From Propionibacteriaceae bacterium (GTDB taxonomy: Bacteria; Actinomycetota; Actinomycetes; Propionibacteriales; Propionibacteriaceae): 17,082 nucleotides of DNA. The position numbers and the translations under genes were made by a program. Below, one piece after another: positions 1 through 7,989 of the stretch. Position 1 is the first letter of the stretch, and each line of letters begins with the position of its first letter. Under the pieces are notes generated by a model. That model saw only the letters and a list, made by a program, of their open reading frames with translations, was not told the origin of the DNA and did no database searches. The stretch lies in the NCBI GenBank assembly GCA_030538175.1, contig JAUNUL010000020.1:1-17082 (forward strand), in the 5' to 3' direction.

Positions 1-304
1 TGCCGTCGACATAGGCGCGGCTCGCGATGACGCTGCGGTGGCGATCCCCTTCGATGTTGCCCTTGACCGTGGTGCCGGTCACCCGGACAGCGGCGTTGCG
101 ATAGACCTTGATGTTGCCGTCGATCTTGCCGCCGTTGATGACGCAGGACGCGCCGGTGGGGACCACGACGTTGCCGTCGATGGAGCGGTTGGTGAGGGTG
201 CCGCGGCAGGTATAGTCGCCGGCCTCGGCAACGGGGGCGGACATGACCAGCGCCGACCCAGAGAGGGCCGCGGTGGCGAAGAGGATGGAGACGGTGCGCT
301 TCAT
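1..304 (-). CDS. Secreted protein with 19-residue glycine-asparagine repeats (3' end outside window)
   Basis: I do not recognise a named family. About 101 residues are visible, starting at ATG 304-302 with an AGGAG ribosome site at 315-311 (6-nt spacing); the reading frame is still open at the left edge. Residues 1-28 are a clear Sec signal peptide: KR at the start, a hydrophobic core, and a likely cut after APVAEA. The mature part has two cysteines (C33, C54) that could form a disulfide. It also has a regular repeat: I-D-G-N at 42-45, I-D-G-N at 61-64, V-K-G-N at 80-83 and V-D-G at 99-101, exactly 19 residues apart. Repeats of this kind often form a right-handed beta-helix, as in bactofilin-like proteins; that fold is an inference. 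The protein is probably exported to the wall or medium. It lies downstream of nhaA on the same strand, but a terminator-like hairpin separates them. Confidence 0.75.
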   Translation of the reverse strand, partial: MKRTVSILFATAALSGSALVMSAPVAEAGDYTCRGTLTNRSIDGNVVVPTGASCVINGGKIDGNIKVYRNAAVRVTGTTVKGNIEGDRHRSVIASRAYVDG

Positions 305-393
305 GGGGCTCTCCTAGTGCTAGGGGTGACCGACCGGTCTTGATCGGCTTGGTCCCCAACCTAGGAAGTCCAGATGACCCAACGCTGAGCCCA

Positions 394-413
394 GGATGAA
401 GGAGTCTTCATCC
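394..413 (-). terminator. Hairpin downstream of nhaA
   Basis: A perfect 8-bp stem (GGATGAAG at 394-401 pairs with CTTCATCC at 406-413) with a 4-nt loop lies about 35 nt beyond the nhaA stop. There is no clear U-tract after it on the minus strand. This is common for terminators of high-GC actinobacteria, so the terminator role is likely but not proven. Confidence 0.5.
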
Positions 414-448
414 GCCCTCAGGATCTCTTCCGGATGCTGCAGCAAGGA

Positions 449-1684
449 TCAGTCGATGCCGGGGATGGAACGTTCCCGCGCCCGGACGCGACTGCGGATG
501 GCGATCGTGCCGCCGATGGCTGCGATGACCGATGCGGTCAGGACGGCCGCCTTGCCCTGGGCCAGGAGCTCGGGATGGCCAGGGAAGGCCAACTCGGTGA
601 CGAACAGGGCCACAGTGAAGCCGACGCCGGCCAGGATGCTGATGGAGATGATCTCCGACCAGCGGACATCCGGGGCCAACGTCGCCCTGGTGAAGCGGGT
701 GGTCAGATAGGAACCAGCGCTGATGCCGATGACCTTGCCCACCACCAGGCCGAGCACAATGCCCAGACCCACAGGCGCTGTGATCATCTCGGCCAGGGCG
801 CTCGGGCTGACCCGCACCCCGGCGGCCATGAGGGCGAAGATCGGCACGACGAAACCCGCGGAAACCGGGTGCCAGAAGTGACTCCAACGATCGACCGGAT
901 CCTGCGGGTCCGAAGCCACCGAGCGGGTGAGCAGGCCGAGCAGGACACCGGCGATCGTGGCGTGAACACCGCTGGACAACATGCACCACCACGCACCGAT
1001 GAACAGCGGGACATAGAGGAACCAGGTGTCGATCTTGCGTCGCTGCAGGAGCCACCACACCACGGCACAGGCCAGGGCGCCGGCCAGCCAGACGAGTCGG
1101 AGGTCGGACGTGAACACCACAGCGATGACCAGGATGGCCCCGAGATCGTCAACGATGGCCAGGGTCAGCAGGAACGCCCGCAGTGCGACGGGGAGCTTTG
1201 AGCCGACCGCGGCGAGGATGGCGATCGCGAAGGCGATGTCGGTGGCCATCGGGATGGCCCAGCCGTTGAGGTGCCCGTCGGCCATGGTTGCGTTGACGGC
1301 CACATAGAAGCCGGCCGGAACCGCCATCCCGCAGATCGCAGCAACCACGGGCACCATGGCTGCCTTGGGATCGGAGAGGGAACCGGAGACGAACTCGCGT
1401 TTGAGCTCCATGCCGGCGACGAAGAAGAAGATGGTCAGCAGCCCGTCGGTCGCCCAGTGCTGGACGGTGAGCGGACCGAGCTGCGTCGCCCTCAGGCCTT
1501 CATAGATACCCGGTGCGAGGTTCGCCCACAGCAGCGCGGCGATCGTGGCCACCAGCATGAGCGCGCCGCCAACGGTCTCCTGCCGCAGGAAGTTGGGCAG
1601 CACACGGAGGTCGTCCGCCGTGAGTCGCAGTGCTCTGGTCTCCCGATCCCGAGGTGGGCGGGGGGTGTTCGGCGACGATGCCAT
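449..1684 (-). CDS. nhaA: Na+/H+ antiporter NhaA
   Basis: Inner-membrane sodium/proton antiporter for pH and salt homeostasis, 411 aa, close to the usual family length. The protein is strongly hydrophobic with about a dozen membrane segments. Family hallmarks are visible: GMELKREFVSG at 91-101, ATDIAFA with D149 (like E. coli D133), and LAIVDDLGAI with the paired aspartates D179-D180 (like D163-D164, the ion-binding site). A lysine sits in GLVVGKVIG at K317 (like K300). The first 20 residues are a polar, arginine-rich cytoplasmic extension. The start at ATG 1684-1682 has a GAGGAG ribosome site at 1696-1691, spaced 6 nt. It lies 135 bp downstream of acs on the same strand. It could be co-transcribed with acs or use its own promoter; I saw no convincing -35/-10 pair in the gap. 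Confidence 0.95.
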   Translation of the reverse strand: MASSPNTPRPPRDRETRALRLTADDLRVLPNFLRQETVGGALMLVATIAALLWANLAPGIYEGLRATQLGPLTVQHWATDGLLTIFFFVAGMELKREFVSGSLSDPKAAMVPVVAAICGMAVPAGFYVAVNATMADGHLNGWAIPMATDIAFAIAILAAVGSKLPVALRAFLLTLAIVDDLGAILVIAVVFTSDLRLVWLAGALACAVVWWLLQRRKIDTWFLYVPLFIGAWWCMLSSGVHATIAGVLLGLLTRSVASDPQDPVDRWSHFWHPVSAGFVVPIFALMAAGVRVSPSALAEMITAPVGLGIVLGLVVGKVIGISAGSYLTTRFTRATLAPDVRWSEIISISILAGVGFTVALFVTELAFPGHPELLAQGKAAVLTASVIAAIGGTIAIRSRVRARERSIPGID

Positions 1685-1819
1685 GGGGGACTCCTCTGTG
1701 AGCAGGACAGGACAACGCCGACCAGACTTCCCGGCACACCATGTGGCAGCCTAATGGGTCTGATCGGCGTCGTCGGCCCTCAAGAAGGGAACCTTTAGCT
1801 CATCGGGGAGGACCCCCTA

Positions 1820-3757
1820 TCAGCGGGTGAGTCCCTTCTTGATGCTGTCCATCACGGTGGAATCGGTGAGGGTCGTGACGTCGCCGACCTCCCGGTTCTC
1901 GGCGATATCGCGCAGCAGGCGCCGCATGATCTTGCCCGACCGGGTCTTCGGCAGCTCGTCGACGATCATGACCTGGCGCGGCTTGGCGATCGGGCCGATG
2001 TCCTTGCCGACATGGTTGCGCAGTTCTGTAGCCATGTCTTCGGAGGCATCGAAGCCCGCGATGAGAATCACGAACGCCACGATCGCCTGGCCCGTGGTCG
2101 GGTCGGAAGCGCCGACGACAGCAGCCTCGGCCACGGCCTCGTGGCCGACCAGGGACGATTCGATCTCGGCGGTCGACATGCGGTGTCCCGAGACGTTCAT
2201 CACGTCATCGACGCGACCGAGGAGCCAGATGTCGCCATCCTCATCGGTCTTGGCGCCGTCACCGGCGAAATAGATGTCGCCGAAGCGGGCCCAATAGGTG
2301 TTGACATAGCGCTCGTCATCGCCCCAGAGGGTGCGCAACATGGCCGGCCAGGGCCTCTTGACGACCAACAGGCCGGACTCGCCGAGACCCAGCGGATGGC
2401 CCTCGTCGTCCACGACACCCACCGTCACGCCAGGGACGGGCTGCATGGCCGAGCCGGGTTTGCCGGTGGCCACGCCCGGCATCGGGGCGATCATGATCAT
2501 GCCGGTCTCGGTCTGCCACCAGGTGTCGGTGATCGGGCAGCGGCCGCGGCCGATGTGCTCGTGATACCAGTTGAACGCTTCGGGGTTGATCGGCTCGCCC
2601 ACCGAACCCATCACACGCAGCGAGGACAGGTCATATTGCGCCGGGACGTCCTCGCCCCACTTCATGAAGGTCCGGATCGCGGTGGGGGCGGTGTAGAAGA
2701 TCGTCACCTTGTATTTGTCGATGATCTCCCACCAGCGGCCGCGGTGCGGTGCGTCGGGTGTGCCCTCATACATCACCATCGACGCGCCGTTCGACAGCGG
2801 GCCATAGGTCAGATAGGAGTGCCCGGTGATCCAGCCGATGTCGGCGGTGCACCAATAGATGTCGGTCTCCGGCTTGAGGTCGAACGTCGCCCAGGTGGTG
2901 TACGTCGTGCCCACCAGATAGCCGCCCGTGGTGTGCAGAATGCCCTTCGGGGTGCCGGTCGAGCCCGACGTGTACATCACGAACAGCGGCGTCTCGGCCG
3001 GGAACATCTCCGGGGTGTGCTCCGGTGACTGGTTGGCGATCACGTCGTCCCACCAGACGTCGCGACCCTCGGTCATCTCGGTGTCCTGGCCGGTGCGCTT
3101 GACGACGACGACCTGACGCACGGTCGGCGTGCTCTCCAGGGCGCGATCGACGGCGGGCTTGAGCGCGGACGGCGCGCCGCGACGATAGCCGCCATCCGCG
3201 GTGATGACGACCTCAACGCCGCAGTCATTGATGCGGGTCGACAGGGCATCGGCGGAAAAGCCACCGAAGATCACCGTGTGAATAGCGCCGAGTCGCGCAC
3301 ATGCCAGCATCGAAATGACGGCCTCGGGGATCATCGGCAGATAGATCGCGACGCGGTCACCCTTCTTGACTCCGAGCGCCGCCAACCCATTGGCGGCCTT
3401 CGAGATTTCCTGCTGCAACTGCGCGTAGGTCACCTCGCGCGTGTCGCCCGGTTCGCCTTCGAAATAGATCGCGACACGGTCGCCGTTGCCGTTTTCGACG
3501 TGTCGGTCCGCGCAGTTGTATGCCGCATTCAGCGTGCCGTCGGCGAACCATTTGGCGAACGGCGGGTTGCTCCAATCCAGGGTTTCGGTTGGCTTGGTGC
3601 CCCAGCTGACTACCTTGGCCTGCTCCGCCCAGAATGCCTCCGGATCTTCAGCGGCCTGATCCAGGGTTGCCTGGGTCACGTTCGCGTTGGCCGCGATATC
3701 GGCGGGTGGTGGGTAGCGATGCCCCGACGGGTCGATCGGTTGGGTATCAGTCGTCAC
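1820..3757 (-). CDS. acs: Acetyl-CoA synthetase (AMP-forming)
   Basis: Cytosolic enzyme that converts acetate, ATP and CoA to acetyl-CoA, AMP and pyrophosphate through acetyl-AMP; 645 aa, typical for Acs. Motifs in order: nucleotide loop TSGSTGTPKG at 263-272, DTWWQTETG at 411-419 (adenylate and acetate pocket), GRVDDVMNVSGHR at 514-526 (hinge region), and PKTRSGKI at 603-610. K609 in that last motif is the lysine that Pat-type acetyltransferases acetylate to switch Acs off, so post-translational control is likely from family knowledge. The frame can be extended upstream to 3844. I prefer the GTG at 3757-3755 because an AAGGAGG ribosome site lies exactly 7 nt before it and the extra residues do not resemble Acs. 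It is divergent from the SWIM-protein gene (145 bp between starts). The next gene downstream is nhaA. Confidence 0.97.
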   Translation of the reverse strand: MTTDTQPIDPSGHRYPPPADIAANANVTQATLDQAAEDPEAFWAEQAKVVSWGTKPTETLDWSNPPFAKWFADGTLNAAYNCADRHVENGNGDRVAIYFEGEPGDTREVTYAQLQQEISKAANGLAALGVKKGDRVAIYLPMIPEAVISMLACARLGAIHTVIFGGFSADALSTRINDCGVEVVITADGGYRRGAPSALKPAVDRALESTPTVRQVVVVKRTGQDTEMTEGRDVWWDDVIANQSPEHTPEMFPAETPLFVMYTSGSTGTPKGILHTTGGYLVGTTYTTWATFDLKPETDIYWCTADIGWITGHSYLTYGPLSNGASMVMYEGTPDAPHRGRWWEIIDKYKVTIFYTAPTAIRTFMKWGEDVPAQYDLSSLRVMGSVGEPINPEAFNWYHEHIGRGRCPITDTWWQTETGMIMIAPMPGVATGKPGSAMQPVPGVTVGVVDDEGHPLGLGESGLLVVKRPWPAMLRTLWGDDERYVNTYWARFGDIYFAGDGAKTDEDGDIWLLGRVDDVMNVSGHRMSTAEIESSLVGHEAVAEAAVVGASDPTTGQAIVAFVILIAGFDASEDMATELRNHVGKDIGPIAKPRQVMIVDELPKTRSGKIMRRLLRDIAENREVGDVTTLTDSTVMDSIKKGLTR

Positions 3758-3764
3758 TGTGCAG

Positions 3765-3771
3765 CCTCCTT
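3765..3771 (-). promoter_or_regulatory. Strong ribosome binding site that sets the acs start
   Basis: AAGGAGG on the minus strand, 7 nt before GTG 3757-3755. It selects this start over the in-frame upstream ATG near 3844. Confidence 0.85.
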
Positions 3772-3791
3772 GATGACAGGGAACAGGTCGA

Positions 3792-3797
3792 ACTGTA
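3792..3797 (-). promoter_or_regulatory. Possible -10 element of the acs promoter
   Basis: TACAGT on the minus strand matches the actinobacterial TANNNT -10 pattern and would give a leader of roughly 30 nt carrying the strong ribosome site. No good -35 box is visible at 16-18 nt upstream, so this is tentative. Confidence 0.3.
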
Positions 3798-3890
3798 GGG
3801 GACCACTCGGACACTGGGGTAAGAAAGGGCGGAACTTGCAGCAATGACGGGGTGCCGGTCGCCGCCAGCGGAATTGTCGGAGCGGCCGGT

Positions 3891-3896
3891 TAGCGT
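3891..3896 (+). promoter_or_regulatory. Possible -10 element for a leaderless transcript of the five-gene operon
   Basis: TAGCGT fits TANNNT and ends 6 nt before ATG 3903. There is no Shine-Dalgarno sequence before that ATG. This spacing is what leaderless actinobacterial genes show, with transcription starting at or next to the start codon. The -35 region is poor. Confidence 0.4.
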
Positions 3897-3902
3897 TGAG
3901 AC

Positions 3903-5333
3903 ATGGGGGATGGAGTGGGCATCGAGCCGACCCGGCCGGTGCCGGAGCGTTGGCCGGTCGAGCGGGTGATGGCGGCTGCCCCTGACACTGCATCCGCCGT
4001 CGCCGGCCGGAAGCTTGCGGGCCCAGGCCCTTGGTCGGGCGTCGGGTGGGACGGGCCAGTGCTGTGGGCGCAGTGTCGGGGGTCGGCTCGGCAGGCCTAT
4101 CAGGTCGTCGTGGATACGGCTGTCCCGCGCTATGAATGCAGTTGTCCCTCGCGCAAGTTTCCCTGCAAGCACGTGCTGGGGTTGCTGTTCCGGTGGGCTG
4201 AGGGACGTCTGGGTGGGGAGTCCGATGGTGCGGGGCGTACGCCGGGCGTCGCCGACCCGGATGCCGAGAACACGACTGGGCAGACTGATGACAAGGGGCA
4301 CACGGCTGGCGGGGCTGGTCCGCTGGTGGATCTCGACGGGGCTGGTTCGCCCGTGGCCGATGCCAAGGCTGTGGCGGCCCGCGCCCGCGCACAAGAACGC
4401 GATGCCCGCGTGGACGCCGGGCTGGTCGAACTTCAGCGATGGCTGACCGACAGGCTCACCGACGGCCTCGGCCGCCTCGCGGCCCGACCGGACGCGCTGG
4501 AGGTGATGGCGGCCCGGATGGTCGATGCCCAGGCGCCGGGGGTGGCCCGCAGCCTGCGCCGTTTGGCAGCGATGTCCACCGGCGACGACGAATGGGCATC
4601 TCGGGTTTTGGCCGAATTCGGGTTGTTGGATCTCCTTGCCAGGGCCTTTTCTCGACGCGCCGAGCTGCCCGAGGATTTCCTGGCGACCGTGCGGACGCAT
4701 CTGGGATTCACCGTCGGCAAGGCGGAGGTCCTGGCCACGCCCGCGGTCGCAGACCAATGGTGCGTGTTTGGGCTGCACGACACCGAGGATGACGAGCGGG
4801 TCTCGACGAGGCGGGTGTGGCTCCGGGGCCGCGAGACCGGTCGGTGCGCGGTCGTGCTGTTGTTCGCGATCAATGGGGCACCCTATGAGATGACCGTTGC
4901 TCCGGGCATGGAACTCGATGCTGATCTGCATTTCTATCCGGGTCGACCACCCCTGCGTGCGCTGGTGGGGAACCGGCGGTTCGAGCGCCCGTTAGCCCTC
5001 GGTCTCCAGGTGGATCCGACACAGGCCACGCTGACTGCGGCCCGGGATTCCTGGGCGGCCGCGCTGGCCGCCGACCCATGGCTCACCGTGTGGCCAGCCG
5101 TGGTGCGTGGCCGACTGGTCGCGGGGCCGGTCGGTGATCGGGTCGAGTTTCTCCTGGTCGGCGAGGCCGGCGGGTCGATCGCAGTGTGCGGGCCGGAGTC
5201 TGTGCGGTGGCGTGCGCTGGCGGTCACCGGTGGTGTGACGGTCACCTGGCTGGGGGAACTGCGGGCCGATGGCTTCAACGTCCTGTCGTTCGTCGACACA
5301 GTGCACACCCACGCAGAGTTGGTCGTGCTGTGA
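3903..5333 (+). CDS. SWIM zinc-finger family protein, first gene of the MoxR/VWA cluster
   Basis: 476 aa, predicted cytosolic. The SWIM motif is CxC-x6-CxH with C79, C81, C88 and H90 in YECSCPSRKFPCKH, a zinc site known in other proteins to bind DNA or protein partners. Before it lies the family N-terminus (APDTASAVAGRKLA at 26-39, PWSGVGWD at 43-50). After it comes a low-complexity linker (about 100-160), a helical block (GLVELQRWLTDRLTDGL at 173-189) and a C-terminal domain I do not recognise. E. coli YehQ is a SWIM protein from a related cluster. The gene opens the operon: the next gene starts inside its stop codon (GTGA overlap). The ATG at 3903 has no ribosome site but has a leaderless-type -10. 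It probably guides or binds the substrate of the MoxR-VWA machine; this is inference. Confidence 0.85.
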   Translation: MGDGVGIEPTRPVPERWPVERVMAAAPDTASAVAGRKLAGPGPWSGVGWDGPVLWAQCRGSARQAYQVVVDTAVPRYECSCPSRKFPCKHVLGLLFRWAEGRLGGESDGAGRTPGVADPDAENTTGQTDDKGHTAGGAGPLVDLDGAGSPVADAKAVAARARAQERDARVDAGLVELQRWLTDRLTDGLGRLAARPDALEVMAARMVDAQAPGVARSLRRLAAMSTGDDEWASRVLAEFGLLDLLARAFSRRAELPEDFLATVRTHLGFTVGKAEVLATPAVADQWCVFGLHDTEDDERVSTRRVWLRGRETGRCAVVLLFAINGAPYEMTVAPGMELDADLHFYPGRPPLRALVGNRRFERPLALGLQVDPTQATLTAARDSWAAALAADPWLTVWPAVVRGRLVAGPVGDRVEFLLVGEAGGSIAVCGPESVRWRALAVTGGVTVTWLGELRADGFNVLSFVDTVHTHAELVVL

Positions 5334-6883
5334 GCGCGCTGAGGTCCTTGGTTCCCGTCGCGGTGGTGGGCACAGCACGCAGGCAGTTGGGTCCGGGGGC
5401 CGATGCGGCCGCCCACGCCCTGCTGGCGGATGCGGCGCGGGCTGCGGTGGGGATGAAGGTGGCCATCCCCGAGGGAAGTGTCGTGGATGCCGCCGGGCCA
5501 GCGCCGGAGACGCTCCCGGCGCCGTCTTCGCCGTTCTATGTGGACTCGCTGCAGCAGGCGATCGGTGGTCAGCGGTGGCAGCCGGTGATCGAGTCGTTGC
5601 GGTTCCTGGCGGCGACCGGACAGCGACTGCCCGTGGGGGTGCTGCAGTCCCTGCTCGATGAGGCGGTTGCCCGCGCCGACCTGAGGCCGGCACTGTGGCC
5701 GGTGCTCGGTGCGTGTGGTCGCTGGCTGGTTGAGCGCAATCCGACGTGGCAGTTTCCCGAGTGGACGCAGCCTGAGCCGGACCTGTGGGCCGATCCGAGC
5801 GCCCGCGCCGACCTGCCGCACATCTCCGTTGGTGATCCGGCCGACTCCGGCGGCCCGGCTGACCCCGCCGGCCCCGCTGACCTCCCCGAGGTGACCCGGT
5901 GGCTCAGCGCGCTGCGGCGCACCGACCCGAACGGGGCCCGGGAGTTCATCGCAGAGAGACTGCTCAGCGCCCCTGCCGCTGAACGGCAGGCCCTGATCGA
6001 CGTGCTTCGGACGGGGCTCGGCCCAGCGGATGAGCCGCTGCTGGAGGAGACGTTGGCCGACCGCTCCTCGGGCGTACGCGGGGTCGTTCGGCAGCTGCTG
6101 GCATTGCTCCCCGAGTCCGGTTTCGTCGCCCGCATGCGTGAACGCGTCCGCCTGCGGGTGCGCGTGATCAACGCCCGGTGGAGCGTCGACTTCGACGATC
6201 TCGGCCCGGTGGATGAGCGAGACGGCGTGGTGATCGACGTGCGCGAACGGCCCCCGGGAGCGGACGCGACACGCGTGCTGGTGGCCGGGGTGCCGTTGGC
6301 CACGTGGCAGGAAGAGTTGAACCTCAGCCCGATCGATCTGCTGCGGTTGACCGCGCACCCCCTTCGGCTGGGCCCTTTGCCCGGGCTGCGTGATGCCGCG
6401 GTCCGGGAGGGCGACGCAGGGCTCGCCCATGCGATCCTCCTGGAGCCCCGATGGCCGGTGGAGGCGCCATTGCTCGAGCTGTTGGAGCCGGAAGCGGTCG
6501 ACGATGTGCTCGCCCGACGGGTCTTGGCCGAGGATCCGCATGATCTGGCGCCGATGCTTCGGCTGCGCGGGTTCGGGCGGGCAACCACGCTGGCGTTGCT
6601 GGTGTGGTCCACCGACCATCGCAACCAGGGACGGCGGGCACCGATCTTGAGGATCCTCGGTGACCATGGGCCCATCTCCACTGCCGACGGCGATCTCGCC
6701 ATGGAGTTGCGCCAGCGTGCGGCCGCCTTCATGGGCGCCGACCGTGCCCGAGCACTCGACGCGGCCATGACCATCAACCTGCGTCGCGCTCTCCGAGCCG
6801 AGGCGGCGCCCGCTACCCCCTGTGACGCCCACACCCACGCATCTCGCCACACTCACGCCCCCGTCGAACAGGAGCCGTCATGA
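5330..6883 (+). CDS. DUF5691-like helical protein of the MoxR/VWA cluster
   Basis: 517 aa of unknown function. I assign it to the DUF5691-type family from its place between the SWIM and AAA+ genes and from the signature RWLVERNPTW at 131-140. The protein is rich in alternating short helices, as in HEAT-like scaffolds (inference). A linker made of repeated Pro-Ala-Asp triplets lies at about 169-184. The last 20 residues carry a histidine-rich tail (AHTHASRHTH) that could bind metal or simply be disordered. The frame is open further upstream (to 5186), but the GTG at 5330-5332 overlaps the previous stop by 4 nt (GTGA), and the upstream part only overlaps the SWIM gene. Translation is therefore probably coupled to the SWIM gene. 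At its 3' end it overlaps the AAA+ gene by ATGA. Confidence 0.8.
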   Translation: MSALRSLVPVAVVGTARRQLGPGADAAAHALLADAARAAVGMKVAIPEGSVVDAAGPAPETLPAPSSPFYVDSLQQAIGGQRWQPVIESLRFLAATGQRLPVGVLQSLLDEAVARADLRPALWPVLGACGRWLVERNPTWQFPEWTQPEPDLWADPSARADLPHISVGDPADSGGPADPAGPADLPEVTRWLSALRRTDPNGAREFIAERLLSAPAAERQALIDVLRTGLGPADEPLLEETLADRSSGVRGVVRQLLALLPESGFVARMRERVRLRVRVINARWSVDFDDLGPVDERDGVVIDVRERPPGADATRVLVAGVPLATWQEELNLSPIDLLRLTAHPLRLGPLPGLRDAAVREGDAGLAHAILLEPRWPVEAPLLELLEPEAVDDVLARRVLAEDPHDLAPMLRLRGFGRATTLALLVWSTDHRNQGRRAPILRILGDHGPISTADGDLAMELRQRAAAFMGADRARALDAAMTINLRRALRAEAAPATPCDAHTHASRHTHAPVEQEPS

Positions 6884-7989
6884 CCTCGACCCAGCCCGAA
6901 CCGGTGAACCCAGTCAACGATCTCCTGCGTCCGCACGCCGAACAGGTGTTCCAGGCTGAACTTGAGGCGCTCGCGGCCATCGACGACCGGCCTCGTCCGG
7001 AGTCTTGGCGACTGTCGCCGAAGATGGTGGTCCGCTATTTGATGGGCGGGCAGGTGGAGGGTGTTGAGGTCACCCCGAAGTACATCGGCAGCCAACGCCT
7101 GATGGAGATCGCCGTTGCGACCCTCACCACTGATCGGGCGTTGCTGCTGCTCGGGGTTCCCGGCACGGCGAAGTCCTGGGTCTCCGAACATCTGGCCGCC
7201 GCGATCAGCGGGGACTCGACGCTGCTGGTCCAGGGGACCGCTGGGACGGTGGAGGAGTCGCTGCGCTATGGCTGGAACTATGCACGGCTTCTGTCCGAGG
7301 GGCCGACGGCCGAGGCGATGGTGCCGTCGCCGGTGATGGTCGCGATGCGGACCGGGGCCCTGGCGCGAATCGAGGAGATCACGCGGGTTCCGGCCGATGT
7401 CGCCGACGGGCTGATCACACTGTTGTCGGAGAAGACCCTGCCGGTGCCCGAACTTGGCACCCAGGTGCAGGCCGTGCGGGGGTTCAACGTGATCGCGACA
7501 GCGAACAACCGGGACCGGGGTGTGAACGACATGTCGGCGGCGCTGCGGCGGCGATTCAACACTGTGGTCCTGCCGCTGCCGGCCACGGTGGCGGAGGAGG
7601 TCGACATCGTCACCCGGCGGGTCGCGGATCTGGGGAGATCGCTCGACCTGCCGGCTCCCACCGCAGCTGCTGACGAGATTCGTCGGGTCGTGACGATCTT
7701 CCGGGAGCTGCGCAGCGGGGTGACCGGCGACGGCAAGACCGCGGTCAAGGTCCCGTCCGGGACATTGTCGACAGCCGAGGCGATCTCGGTGGTCACCGGT
7801 GGCCTCGCCCTGTCGATGCATTTCGGAGACGGGCGTCTGCGGCCCGCCGACATTGCGGCCGGGTTGGTTGGATCGGTTATCAAAGATCCTGTGGCCGACC
7901 GCGCGGTGTGGACAGAATATTTGGAGACCGTCGTCCGCCAGCGCGATGGCTGGCGAGAGTTCTATCGCGCCTGTCACGAGGTCGGATGA
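6880..7989 (+). CDS. MoxR-type AAA+ ATPase (YehL-like)
   Basis: 369 aa, cytosolic ATPase. The Walker A motif is GVPGTAKS at 92-99. The Walker B region is ALARIEEITR at 160-169, where the usual DE is EE; this seems to be the family form. Sensor 1 is IATANNRDRG at 205-214, and the arginine-finger region is SAALRRRFN at 219-227. MoxR ATPases work as oligomeric rings with a VWA-domain adaptor to remodel proteins or insert metal cofactors, as in the NorQ/CbbQ and magnesium-chelatase groups. Here the VWA partner is two genes downstream. The ATG at 6880 overlaps the previous stop (ATGA) and has AGGAG at 6870-6874. Its own stop overlaps the next start by ATGA. It is the energy-supplying core of the cluster. 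The AAA+ assignment is certain; the client is unknown. Confidence 0.93.
   Translation: MTSTQPEPVNPVNDLLRPHAEQVFQAELEALAAIDDRPRPESWRLSPKMVVRYLMGGQVEGVEVTPKYIGSQRLMEIAVATLTTDRALLLLGVPGTAKSWVSEHLAAAISGDSTLLVQGTAGTVEESLRYGWNYARLLSEGPTAEAMVPSPVMVAMRTGALARIEEITRVPADVADGLITLLSEKTLPVPELGTQVQAVRGFNVIATANNRDRGVNDMSAALRRRFNTVVLPLPATVAEEVDIVTRRVADLGRSLDLPAPTAAADEIRRVVTIFRELRSGVTGDGKTAVKVPSGTLSTAEAISVVTGGLALSMHFGDGRLRPADIAAGLVGSVIKDPVADRAVWTEYLETVVRQRDGWREFYRACHEVG

Noticed and set aside
1685..1819. Possible GGGG/CCCC hairpin between acs and nhaA
   Set aside because: Only a 4-bp stem with no U-tract; too weak to call a terminator.
3758..3844. Upstream extension of acs to an ATG near 3844
   Set aside because: The perfect AAGGAGG lies in front of GTG 3757, and the extra residues are not Acs-like.
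4934..6856. Long minus-strand open frame of 640 codons opposite the SWIM and DUF5691 genes
   Set aside because: High-GC shadow: arginine/proline/glutamine-rich, no family motif, and the plus strand carries well-coupled genes with known families.
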